A stretch of 64,000 bases of DNA from Marinilactibacillus sp042660675. Its GTDB lineage: Bacteria; Bacillota; Bacilli; Lactobacillales; Carnobacteriaceae_A. The stretch spans positions 1 through 64,000 of the forward strand of contig NZ_JBHSUL010000012.1 of NCBI RefSeq assembly GCF_042660675.1. The letters are read 5' to 3'. The translations under genes and the position numbers were made by a program. The notes under the pieces were generated by a model. That model searched no databases, was not told where the DNA came from, and saw only the letters and a list, made by a program, of their open reading frames with translations. Position 1 is the first letter of the stretch; every line of letters starts with the position of its first letter. Positions 25,933-33,450 of this stretch are shown one piece after another.

Positions 25933-25961
25933 ATTATATGTGACAGCGTGTCATAAATCAA
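25933..25961 (-). promoter_or_regulatory. Promoter of the TetR-ABC exporter operon
   Basis: TTGATT (25956-25961) and a perfect TATAAT (25933-25938) are spaced by 17 bases. The spacer contains operator O1, so the repressor would directly exclude polymerase. Confidence 0.75.
25941..25953. promoter_or_regulatory. TetR operator O1 (TGACA-N3-TGTCA) in the promoter spacer
   Basis: TGACAGCGTGTCA has perfect 5-bp arms around GCG and lies entirely between the -35 and -10 elements of the operon promoter. Confidence 0.78.
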
Positions 25962-25995
25962 GTCTAAGGTTTCAGTTTTTTTATGAAATGTACGC

Positions 25996-26028
25996 TCAAA
26001 AAAAGCCTCTTAAGATCAAGAGACTTTT
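25996..26028 (-). terminator. Terminator of the AI-2E-family gene
   Basis: An 11-bp stem with one G-T pair (26001-26011 with 26018-26028) is followed by seven T residues on the minus strand. Confidence 0.85.
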
Positions 26029-26039
26029 CCTGTTATAGA

Positions 26040-27230
26040 TTATTTTTCTACTACGTCTACGGTCTTTTCAGTCAAAGGCTGTTTTTCTTCATACAAATCA
26101 GAATGCCGTTGGTACCACTCAAACGCTCTTAAAACAATAATTTTCAACACCGCGTAGCCAGGAATTCCTAAAACAACACCCATAACACCAAACAGGCGAC
26201 CTGCGACCAATAGTAAAAAGATAATATTAATTGGATGGATTTTTAAAGAATTACCTAATATTTGGGGTGAAATCACTCGCCCTTCAAGGAGTTGCTCAAT
26301 GGCCATAACAATCAAAACTTTTAATAGCATAACAGGCGAATCTACTACCGCAATAATAACAGTCGGAATATATGCAATAAATGACCCCAGATAAGGGATT
26401 AAATTCAAAAAGCCTGCAAAGATCCCTAATGTTAATGCAAAATCAAGCCCGACAATTGAGAATCCAATCCAGAACATCAATCCTACGCAAGTAGCAACAA
26501 GCAACTGGCCTCTTACGTAATAACTGACCTGCCTGTTAATATCACCAAGAATATCTCGAACACTGGCTCGTATCTTAGTAGGAAGAACTTTCAAAACTTG
26601 ATCTGGAAGCTGTTTACCATCTTTTAAAAGATAGTAAACAATAAAAGGTGTTGTAAATAAGGTGATGCCTAATCTTGTAAGGGTACCAAAGAAACTTCCG
26701 ATTCCGCCGACTGTTATATTCAAGAAATTAGACGCTTGCCCACTAAAACTACTGATTAAAGAAGTATCACTCATCTGGTCCATAAAATCTGTAAAAGCTT
26801 CTGTACCGAGTAAACCATCTAACAACAACATCAGGCTATCCCAGTAACTTGGCCAATTGTTGATTAGAGATTCAAGCTGACTTTGAATAATTGGTACAAT
26901 AAAGTTGATGCCTACAATAATAAACACAATAATCAGCGCAAATACGAAGGCGATGGCTGAATTTCTAGTAAACTTTTTCTTTACCAGCCAATCTACAGCT
27001 GGATTCAAAAGGTAATAGAATATCGTTGAAAAGACTAACGGCGGTCCAACGATACTGAATATAATTTCAATCGGTTTGAATAAATCCGACAATTGTTTGA
27101 TCATAAACAGGTTAATGAAAACAAGCAAACTAACAAGTAGTATAGATACCACTTTATTATCAATAATTTTTTTCCAGAACCATGAATGACTAAATCCCTT
27201 AGTCTGATTGGTAGGTTGCTCTTGTTTCAT
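26040..27230 (-). CDS. AI-2E family transporter (PerM/YubA-like permease)
   Basis: This 396-residue membrane protein has about eight helices and a soluble loop in the middle (about 140-225). The fold is the AI-2E/PerM family, whose members include autoinducer exporters, Na+/H+ antiporters and proteins of unknown function. Motifs include PFIVYYLLKDG and the late GFLNLIPYLGSFI, both typical. The start was set at 27230, eleven codons inside the longest frame, with AAAGGAGAA upstream. It is monocistronic and divergent from the lactonase gene. The substrate cannot be deduced. Confidence 0.85.
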   Translation of the reverse strand: MKQEQPTNQTKGFSHSWFWKKIIDNKVVSILLVSLLVFINLFMIKQLSDLFKPIEIIFSIVGPPLVFSTIFYYLLNPAVDWLVKKKFTRNSAIAFVFALIIVFIIVGINFIVPIIQSQLESLINNWPSYWDSLMLLLDGLLGTEAFTDFMDQMSDTSLISSFSGQASNFLNITVGGIGSFFGTLTRLGITLFTTPFIVYYLLKDGKQLPDQVLKVLPTKIRASVRDILGDINRQVSYYVRGQLLVATCVGLMFWIGFSIVGLDFALTLGIFAGFLNLIPYLGSFIAYIPTVIIAVVDSPVMLLKVLIVMAIEQLLEGRVISPQILGNSLKIHPINIIFLLLVAGRLFGVMGVVLGIPGYAVLKIIVLRAFEWYQRHSDLYEEKQPLTEKTVDVVEK

Positions 27231-27345
27231 AATGATTCTTCTCCTTTGACGTGTCACTTTCATAAATCATTCTATCATATTCTGAAAAGAATACCTTTAA
27301 AATCTCTTTAAAGAATGCCTCTTCAAGACCTTTGATGAATTCCGT

Positions 27346-27374
27346 TTCATAATTTATCCAAGTTTTGGTATACT
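27346..27374 (+). promoter_or_regulatory. Promoter of the lactonase gene
   Basis: TTCATA (27346-27351) and TATACT (27369-27374) are spaced by 17 bases. The -10 is extended by TGG. The ATG follows 38 bases later, after AAAGGAGGAG. Confidence 0.55.
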
Positions 27375-27412
27375 GACCCTAACAACCTCAAACTAAAAGG
27401 AGGAGTCTGTTT

Positions 27413-28447
27413 ATGACTCAGAAAGTTTTGTTAGGAACTTATACTAAGAAAGACAGCAAGGGAGTTTACAGCATCGAACTGGATCAAGAAAAAAAACAAC
27501 TAAGTAATCTTGAACTTGTTGCTGAAGTTGGTAATCCAACCTATCTTGATATCTCAAACGATGGAAACACATTGTTTACCGTTTTAAAGGATAACGGTAA
27601 AGGTGGTATTGTTTCTTTTAAAAAGAACGAAGAAGGTACATTCACAGAAGCAAGCGTCAATGCCTCAGAAGGCTCTTCTCCTTGTTACGTTGCCTATGAT
27701 GAAACAAGACAATTGGTTTATACTGCAAATTATCATGATGGTGAAGTTGCTGTATACAAAACAGATAGTGAAGGTTCACTTGAACTAACTGATAAAATCA
27801 AGCACTCAGGTAAATCTGTTCATGAAAACCAGAAATCTGCGCACGCACATTACTTCAATCTAACTCCTGATAATCGCTACCTTATTGCTTGCGATCTTGG
27901 AACAGACGAAGTGATTACTTATGAAGTAAACGACGAAGGTAAGTTATCAGAAGTTGATGTCATCTCAGTAGCTCCAGGAACTGGCCCTCGCCATATCGTG
28001 TTCCATCCAAATGAAAAATATGCTTACGTATTTGGTGAATTAAGTAGTGATGTTTTAACTTATGCTTACAACAGCGAGAGCGGTACGCTTTCACTTCTAC
28101 AGACGATCTCTTCCATTCCTGAAGAACATACTGAGTTCAATGGTGGAGCTGCTATTCGTATCAGTAATGATGGCCGCTTTGTTTATGCTTCAAACCGAGG
28201 ACATGATTCAATTGTGGTTTATGCTGTTCAAGAAGACGGCACATTGACACTTGTTGAATACGTTCCAACTGAAGGAGAAATCCCTCGTGATTTCAACCTC
28301 GATCCATCAAACCAGTTCGTAGTTGTTGGTCATCAAGACTCAGATAATCTAACGTTATTTGAAAGAGATTCAGATTCTGGTAAATTAACTTTACTCCAAA
28401 AAGACGTTTTTGCACCTGAAGTTGTTTGTGTGGCTTTTGTTAAATAA
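27413..28447 (+). CDS. pgl: Lactonase family protein (6-phosphogluconolactonase-like beta-propeller)
   Basis: This 344-residue protein has the repeated blade pattern of a seven-bladed beta-propeller (for example FNLTPDNRYLIACDLG and IVFHPNEKYAYVFGEL). It matches the YkgB/Pgl lactonase family. The expected reaction is hydrolysis of 6-phosphogluconolactone in the oxidative pentose phosphate pathway, although some relatives act on other lactones. No signal peptide is present, so it is cytoplasmic. It is monocistronic, with a strong ribosome site and a strong terminator. Confidence 0.85.
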   Translation: MTQKVLLGTYTKKDSKGVYSIELDQEKKQLSNLELVAEVGNPTYLDISNDGNTLFTVLKDNGKGGIVSFKKNEEGTFTEASVNASEGSSPCYVAYDETRQLVYTANYHDGEVAVYKTDSEGSLELTDKIKHSGKSVHENQKSAHAHYFNLTPDNRYLIACDLGTDEVITYEVNDEGKLSEVDVISVAPGTGPRHIVFHPNEKYAYVFGELSSDVLTYAYNSESGTLSLLQTISSIPEEHTEFNGGAAIRISNDGRFVYASNRGHDSIVVYAVQEDGTLTLVEYVPTEGEIPRDFNLDPSNQFVVVGHQDSDNLTLFERDSDSGKLTLLQKDVFAPEVVCVAFVK

Positions 28448-28461
28448 ATCCAATCTATTTA

Positions 28462-28493
28462 GAGATGCTTTTGAATAAGCATCTCTTTTTTTG
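28462..28493 (+). terminator. Terminator of the lactonase gene
   Basis: A perfect 10-bp stem (AGAGATGCTT paired with AAGCATCTCT) is followed by seven T residues. Confidence 0.9.
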
Positions 28494-28495
28494 TT

Positions 28496-28523
28496 TGCAA
28501 TTGCTTTTAATTAGTGTAAAATG
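28496..28523 (+). promoter_or_regulatory. Promoter of the ring-cleaving dioxygenase operon
   Basis: TTGCAA (28496-28501) and TAAAAT (28518-28523) are spaced by 16 bases. The predicted start of transcription falls inside the MhqR-type palindrome just downstream. Confidence 0.55.
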
Positions 28524-28527
28524 AAAT

Positions 28528-28547
28528 TATAACGAATTCGAGATAAA
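28528..28547. promoter_or_regulatory. MhqR-type operator (imperfect 20-bp palindrome)
   Basis: The site has arms TTAT and ATAA around the perfect core CGAATTCG, with AGAT on the right half. It closely resembles the B. subtilis MhqR operator as I remember it (ATCT-CGAATTCG-AGAT core). It covers the predicted transcription start of a dioxygenase operon, where MhqR would repress and quinones would derepress. No mhqR gene is in the window. Confidence 0.6.
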
Positions 28548-28608
28548 TGAATTAGTTGTATTTTCGAAATTTGTGTATTGTTGTTTAAACTTGAAAGTAG
28601 AAAGCGTG

Positions 28609-29469
28609 ATGACTATTTCAGAAATACAAGGATTTCACCATACTACAGCTTTTGCAAAATCCCTTAAAGAAAATCAGCAATTTTATATTCAAATTCTAGG
28701 ATTACGTTTGGTCAAACAGACTGTTCATCAAGAAAACTTCAAGACCCCTCATCTCTTTTATGGTGACGATACTGGGACTGCCGGAACACTTCTCAGTTTT
28801 TTTATCTATCCTAAAATGGGACGTAGTTATTTAAACGATCATTATTACAAGTCGATCACACTGGCTATTCCTATAGGAAGTACTTTATACTGGAAAAAAA
28901 GATTGAACGACTTTATGATTCCTTTTAAAAGTAATGAGGATTCATCAATGCTTTATATAAAAGATCCAGATGGGCTTTCACTCATTTTATCTGAAGTAGA
29001 AGAACAACTGACAAAAGAACCTGTAAACCAAGGTTCTTCTATTCCCAAAAACAAGCAAATCGTCAGAATTCTTCAAGTAGACTTATCCGTTCCAGATGTG
29101 GATAAGGAAATAGACTTTTACCGTAATTTCCTAGGTTTAAAAGAACCTTCTCAAAATCTTTTAGTTTTCCACTCAACTGAAACAGCCAAGCCCTCGAGAA
29201 TTGGAAGAGGCTCGATAGACCATATTGCTTTTAGCGTCAAAAACGAATCTGACTTGATGCTTTACAAGACTCGTGCAGAAAATTTGGGATATACTGTAGA
29301 AAAACTTGCAGACAGACAGTACTTCAAAAGTCTCTACGTTTTGAGTCCTTCAGGATTAAGAGTAGAACTAGCGACTCTTCGACCTGGTTTCACTTTAGAT
29401 GAAACAGTAGAACAATTAGGCAATAGCATGATCACACCCAAACCATCACCAAATAAATTGGAGGAATAA
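28609..29469 (+). CDS. Ring-cleaving dioxygenase-like VOC protein (MhqE/MhqO type), first copy
   Basis: This 286-residue protein is built of paired vicinal-oxygen-chelate modules. Metal-ligand positions appear as His in GFHHTTAF, His in IDHIAFSV and Glu in VELATLRPG, as in type I extradiol dioxygenases. Relatives in B. subtilis (MhqE, MhqO) detoxify hydroquinones and quinones and are repressed by MhqR. It heads a three-gene operon with a paralogue and a flavin reductase. The start was set at 28609 (MTISEIQG) because the family begins there, although the ribosome site is weak (AGAAAG). It is shorter than the second copy. Confidence 0.82.
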   Translation: MTISEIQGFHHTTAFAKSLKENQQFYIQILGLRLVKQTVHQENFKTPHLFYGDDTGTAGTLLSFFIYPKMGRSYLNDHYYKSITLAIPIGSTLYWKKRLNDFMIPFKSNEDSSMLYIKDPDGLSLILSEVEEQLTKEPVNQGSSIPKNKQIVRILQVDLSVPDVDKEIDFYRNFLGLKEPSQNLLVFHSTETAKPSRIGRGSIDHIAFSVKNESDLMLYKTRAENLGYTVEKLADRQYFKSLYVLSPSGLRVELATLRPGFTLDETVEQLGNSMITPKPSPNKLEE

Positions 29470-29471
29470 AT

Positions 29472-30479
29472 ATGACAAATCAAGAAATCACAGGTATACA
29501 CCACGTAACGGCTATGACAAGTAGTGCAGAGAAAAATTATGAATGGTTCACAAATATTATTGGTTTACGTCTAGTCAAAAAAACCGTTAACCAAGATGAT
29601 ATTCAGACTTATCACTTATTTTTCGCTGATGACGAAGGCAATCCAGGAACAGACATGACCTTTTTCGACTTTCCAAATAATCCTAAAGGTTCTAAAGGAA
29701 CAAACGATATCTCAAGATCATCTTTTCGCGTGCCGAGCGATCGCGCATTAGACTACTGGTTGAAACGTTTTGAGCATTTTAACGTGAAACATTCTGAAAT
29801 CAAGGAACAATTTGGAGTAAAAGTTATTCAGTTTGAAGACTTTGATGAACAACAATATCAACTTGTATCAGACGAAAATCTTGATGGCGTTGCTCCTGGT
29901 AAACCATGGAAAGATGGACCAGTTCCATTAGAATTTGCTGTATATGGTTTAGGCCCCGTTATCGTCAGAGTAGATGATTTCGATCAAATGGCTTCTGTAC
30001 TTGAAGACACTTTGCAGTTTAGAAAAGTCAGTAAAGAAAATCAATATACGCTTTATGAAATGGGCAAAGGTGGAAATGGCGGTCGACTCATTATTGAAGA
30101 GAGCACTATCCTTCCTGCTGCACGTCAAGGATACGGGAGTGTTCACCATGTTGCTTTTAGAGTAGATGACAGAGCTGCATTGAATCATTGGACGGATCAA
30201 TTAAGTAATCTGGGGTATGCAAACTCAGGATATGTAGACCGCTTCTACTTCGAGTCTCTTTATGCGCGTATGTATCCTGGCGTCCTCTTTGAATTTGCTA
30301 CTGACGGTCCTGGATTTATCGATCACCAAGAAAATTATGAAACACTAGGAGAAAAATTGGCTCTACCACCTGCTTATGAAGCGCACCGTGAACAGATTGA
30401 AGGCCTAGTTCGTCCGATAGATACTGTAAGAAGCACAAAAGTATTTGAAAAAGAATACTTTGGATTTGGTGAGGTATAA
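29472..30479 (+). CDS. Ring-cleaving dioxygenase-like VOC protein (MhqE/MhqO type), second copy
   Basis: This 335-residue paralogue of the preceding gene has the full-length MhqO/YkcA layout. His in GIHHVTAM, His in SVHHVAFRV and Glu in FEFATDGPG are the predicted iron ligands. The expected substrates are hydroquinone or catechol-type compounds, or their thiol adducts. The gene starts two bases after the stop of its neighbour, and its GGAGG lies inside that gene's end, so the two are coupled. A flavin reductase follows after three bases. Confidence 0.87.
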   Translation: MTNQEITGIHHVTAMTSSAEKNYEWFTNIIGLRLVKKTVNQDDIQTYHLFFADDEGNPGTDMTFFDFPNNPKGSKGTNDISRSSFRVPSDRALDYWLKRFEHFNVKHSEIKEQFGVKVIQFEDFDEQQYQLVSDENLDGVAPGKPWKDGPVPLEFAVYGLGPVIVRVDDFDQMASVLEDTLQFRKVSKENQYTLYEMGKGGNGGRLIIEESTILPAARQGYGSVHHVAFRVDDRAALNHWTDQLSNLGYANSGYVDRFYFESLYARMYPGVLFEFATDGPGFIDHQENYETLGEKLALPPAYEAHREQIEGLVRPIDTVRSTKVFEKEYFGFGEV

Positions 30480-30482
30480 ACC

Positions 30483-31106
30483 ATGCATCACTTTAAAGCA
30501 GGCGACTTATCGTCAAAACAACAATATAAGTTTATTTCTGGTAGTGTAATTCCTAGGCCAATTGCCTGGGTTACTTCCCTGAATGAGAAAGATGGCGTTG
30601 TCAATGCAGCTCCTTATAGCTTTTTCAGCGCTGCTTCAAACCAGTTGCCTTTGCTGACAGTGGCAGTTTTACGCGCCGGAGATAAAATTAAAGATACAAC
30701 TCGCAATATTTTAGAGCAGAAAGAAGCCGTTGTTCATATCGTCAACGTCGAATTGACTAAAGACATGAATGAGACTTCTGCTCCACTTGCTCCTAATGAG
30801 ACTGAACTAGATCGTACTAGCCTAAGCTTAGTGGATAGTCAAACCGTCAAAGTACCAGGAATCAAAGAAGCTAAAATTCGTTTTGAGACAAAATTGCATC
30901 AACATATTCCTGTAGAAGATGAGAATGGGCAGATTGTCACCGATTTATTTCTTTTAAAGGTAACAGATTTTTATTTCGATGAAATGGTATTCGATACGGA
31001 AAAAGAATATATTTTACCTGAAGCTTTGAATCCAACAGCTAGATTATCAGGAAACCAGTATGCTGAAATGGGTAACCTGTTTTCTTATGAACGACCAACT
31101 GAATAA
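30483..31106 (+). CDS. Flavin reductase family protein (FMN-binding split barrel)
   Basis: This 207-residue protein has the flavin reductase-like split-barrel fold (SGSVIPRPIAWVTSL, then NAAPYSFFSAASNQLPLL). Family members bind FMN and use NAD(P)H to supply reduced flavin or reduce small molecules. It is the third gene of the quinone/aromatic detoxification operon. Supplying reducing power for that stress response is the likely role, by inference from context. A GGTGAGG ribosome site overlaps the end of the dioxygenase. It ends at a terminator shared with the convergent IIA gene. Confidence 0.83.
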   Translation: MHHFKAGDLSSKQQYKFISGSVIPRPIAWVTSLNEKDGVVNAAPYSFFSAASNQLPLLTVAVLRAGDKIKDTTRNILEQKEAVVHIVNVELTKDMNETSAPLAPNETELDRTSLSLVDSQTVKVPGIKEAKIRFETKLHQHIPVEDENGQIVTDLFLLKVTDFYFDEMVFDTEKEYILPEALNPTARLSGNQYAEMGNLFSYERPTE

Positions 31107-31113
31107 TCATCAT

Positions 31114-31149
31114 AAAAAGCACCAACCTGTTAAAAGGTCGGTGCTTTTT
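31114..31149. terminator. Bidirectional terminator between flavin reductase and IIA-Glc genes
   Basis: A 14-bp stem with one A-C mismatch on plus (a G-T pair on minus) is flanked by five A and five T residues. The arms are 31114-31127 and 31136-31149. Confidence 0.88.
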
Positions 31150-31160
31150 AAAGTTCTCTT

Positions 31161-31667
31161 TTACTTTTTAGAAGAAATCGTTCCAATTTCTGTACCTCTA
31201 GCTGTTTCACCAGTTGTAGATAATTCAAATTTATCTACTTGATCCATATTACTAAATACGATAATTACAGTATTTTCTTTGCCTGCAGAAGCCAGTTCTT
31301 CTAGATTAACTGTAGAGACTTTAGTTTCAGGCGTTACCTTATCTCCTTCTTTTACTAAAGTATCAAAAGGTGCACCCTCTAGTTCAACCGTATCGATACC
31401 AATGTGAATCAATACCTCTACGCCATTATCTAGTAAAAGTCCAACAGCGTGTTGTGTAGGGAAGACACTGACAACCTTACCATTTCCCGGAGAGTAAATA
31501 TCACCATCGCTAGGTACGATGCCAAATCCGTCTCCCATCATTTTTTGAGAAAATACTGGATCTTGTACGTCTTCGATTGCGATTACTTTACCATTTACTG
31601 GGTTCATCAACGTTTGAGCTGAATCTCCGTCACCGCTTTTGCCTTTCAAAAAATCAAACATTCCCAT
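31161..31667 (-). CDS. Stand-alone PTS glucose-type IIA protein
   Basis: This 168-residue cytoplasmic protein is a free IIA of the glucose/beta-glucoside family and accepts phosphate from HPr. The active-site histidine is His88 (VLIHIGIDTVELEG), assisted by His73 (FPTQHAVG). With no IIB or IIC domain attached or nearby, it must serve IIBC proteins encoded elsewhere or act in regulation. It begins MGMF; the second ATG two codons in is an equally possible start. It is monocistronic. Confidence 0.92.
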   Translation of the reverse strand: MGMFDFLKGKSGDGDSAQTLMNPVNGKVIAIEDVQDPVFSQKMMGDGFGIVPSDGDIYSPGNGKVVSVFPTQHAVGLLLDNGVEVLIHIGIDTVELEGAPFDTLVKEGDKVTPETKVSTVNLEELASAGKENTVIIVFSNMDQVDKFELSTTGETARGTEIGTISSKK

Positions 31668-31842
31668 TTTTAACCCTACTTTCTTAAAATTTGTATTCTC
31701 GTACCCGACTACTTTGAATTGGTCGACTACTTGATTTAGTTCATCTTACCATAGTTTCACTGAATAGATGAACCAATACGTACAAAACAAGTGATGATAA
31801 TCAAGTGATATCTTAATAAACCTTTAAACTTTCACCAAGTAG

Positions 31843-31871
31843 TTGGAAAATCTTAAAAATTTCGGTATGAT
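31843..31871 (+). promoter_or_regulatory. Sigma-A promoter of uppP
   Basis: TTGGAA (31843-31848) and TATGAT (31866-31871) are spaced by 17 bases, about 42 bases before the uppP ATG. Confidence 0.65.
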
Positions 31872-31913
31872 AGACGAGGTCAAAATTTTACATAAAACGA
31901 ATAGGAGTTTATT

Positions 31914-32735
31914 ATGCTAATAGAAATTATCAAAGCCATTATTCTAGGAGTCGTTCAAGGTATTACTGAGTGGTTACCAATCAGTAGTACGGGTCATATG
32001 ATTTTGTTCGATGAATTCCTTGTATTAGATGCCAGTACGCAATTCAAAGAAATGTTTTTCGTTGTGATTCAACTTGCTTCTATATTTGCGGTTATTCTGC
32101 TGTTCTTCAATAAATTAAATCCATTCGCGCCCTCAAAAACACATGCGCAGCAAAAAGAAACTTGGAACATCTGGTATAAAGTGCTCGTAGGCATCATACC
32201 TGCAGGAATTATCGGGATTTTATTTGAAGATCTCATCAACCAGTACTTTTATAATTGGGTAACCGTTTCAGTTGTGCTTATTATTTATGGTGTAGCTTTT
32301 ATCATCATTGAAAAAAGAAATAAAGGTAAACAGCCGACCATATCTACTTGGGAAGAATTAACCTATAAAACAGCTTTTATCATCGGGATTTTCCAAGTGT
32401 TGGCTTTGATTCCAGGAACTTCAAGATCTGGTGCAACAATCATCGGTGCTATCTTGATTGGAGCGGCTCGCCCCATCGCTGCAGAATATTCTTTCTTCTT
32501 ATCGATTCCTGTAATGGTTGGAGCAAGTGCGCTCAAACTGTTGAAATTTGGGTTTAATTTTACGACTGCTGAAATGACTACTTTACTAGTAGGTTGTATC
32601 GTCTCCTTTGTCGTTTCCGTTTTTGCTATTCGTTTCTTAATGGGATACATCCGTAGAAACGACTTCAGTGCTTTTGGCTGGTATCGAATTATTGCAGGTG
32701 TAGTCGTCATTGGTTACTTCTGGTTTATCGGCTAA
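31914..32735 (+). CDS. uppP: Undecaprenyl-diphosphatase UppP (BacA)
   Basis: This membrane phosphatase converts undecaprenyl diphosphate to the monophosphate, recycling the lipid carrier of peptidoglycan and teichoic acid synthesis. It also gives bacitracin tolerance. The 273-residue protein has about eight helices and both family motifs, QGITEWLPISSTGHM near the start and PGTSRSGAT near residue 165. AGGAG precedes the ATG. It is monocistronic. Confidence 0.95.
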   Translation: MLIEIIKAIILGVVQGITEWLPISSTGHMILFDEFLVLDASTQFKEMFFVVIQLASIFAVILLFFNKLNPFAPSKTHAQQKETWNIWYKVLVGIIPAGIIGILFEDLINQYFYNWVTVSVVLIIYGVAFIIIEKRNKGKQPTISTWEELTYKTAFIIGIFQVLALIPGTSRSGATIIGAILIGAARPIAAEYSFFLSIPVMVGASALKLLKFGFNFTTAEMTTLLVGCIVSFVVSVFAIRFLMGYIRRNDFSAFGWYRIIAGVVVIGYFWFIG

Positions 32736-32764
32736 ACGATTGCTTTAAAGATCCTATACTATTT

Positions 32765-32798
32765 AAGCTACTCTGCCTAAAAAGCGGGTAGCTTTTTT
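32765..32798 (+). terminator. Terminator of uppP
   Basis: A 9-bp stem (AAGCTACTC with GGGTAGCTT, one wobble) is followed by six T residues, 30 bases after the uppP stop. Confidence 0.82.
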
Positions 32799-32891
32799 AT
32801 ATGAACATAACCCGCAATCTCAACATTCAAATTAGCGATTTCTTAACAAGAGACTTACAAAACACCATCATTAAGACAATAATTAAAATAT

Positions 32892-32921
32892 TTGTAATAT
32901 AATGAAACGATTTCTTATAAT
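32892..32921 (+). promoter_or_regulatory. Candidate promoter of the small hypothetical gene at 33027
   Basis: TTGTAA (32892-32897) and TATAAT (32916-32921) are spaced by 18 bases. A second -10-like TATACT lies closer to the gene, but without a clear -35. Confidence 0.4.
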
Positions 32922-33026
32922 ATAAGCGAACAACTGTAATCTTTCTGATAACCTATTTGTGCTCATTAAAGGTATACTAGTATTAGACAAACAAAAGCTA
33001 CGCGTTGTCAAAGGAGTATTTTCATA

Positions 33027-33368
33027 ATGAAGCAGCTAACTTTTTTACAGAAACTCATGAACTGGATTAAACCAAGTCGCGTTCAAGCCAAATCTAATGA
33101 AGATCCTTTTTACGAATCAGATTTAATTGGAAATTGGTCAGTCAATGCACCAAAATCTTCAAAAAATATTTCCTTGGAAATTTCTTCTGAGGGGACAGAT
33201 AAATACCATACCCAATCGATAAAGTCGATATTGCCTCAAGAAACACCTGGCCGTCTTGTACTTAGAGATAATTTTGGCTATCAATTAGTTGTTGAAAAAA
33301 AAGACGATGAACAATATGTGCTGTTTGATGAGTTAGACGATGCAACCTACCCTATTGAAAAAAAGTAA
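33027..33368 (+). CDS. Conserved-looking hypothetical protein, possibly DUF4828-like
   Basis: I do not firmly recognise this 113-residue protein. The first 20 residues are amphipathic and basic (LTFLQKLMNWIKPSR), which could touch the membrane. The rest is predicted beta-rich (LIGNWSVNAP, RLVLRDNFGYQLVVEK). The pattern recalls small DUF4828 proteins of Lactobacillales, but only by impression. AAAGGAG precedes the ATG, and promoter and terminator elements frame the gene, so it is probably real and monocistronic. Confidence 0.6.
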   Translation: MKQLTFLQKLMNWIKPSRVQAKSNEDPFYESDLIGNWSVNAPKSSKNISLEISSEGTDKYHTQSIKSILPQETPGRLVLRDNFGYQLVVEKKDDEQYVLFDELDDATYPIEKK

Positions 33369-33394
33369 CGAGCATTTATTTTATAGACTATTAA

Positions 33395-33438
33395 AAGCTC
33401 GCTCCAACAGATGCTGAGGCATCTATTGTAGCGAGCTT
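33395..33438. terminator. Bidirectional terminator between the 33027 gene and the purine permease
   Basis: A 9-bp outer stem (AAGCTCGCT with AGCGAGCTT) continues into an inner CAACAGATGC/GCATCTATTG stem. AT-rich tails follow on both sides. Confidence 0.82.
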
Positions 33439-33450
33439 ATTTTATTGATT

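Noticed and set aside
31878..31886. CtsR-like AGGTCAAAA near uppP
   Set aside because: Only one half of the CtsR heptad repeat is present, and it lies downstream of the promoter.
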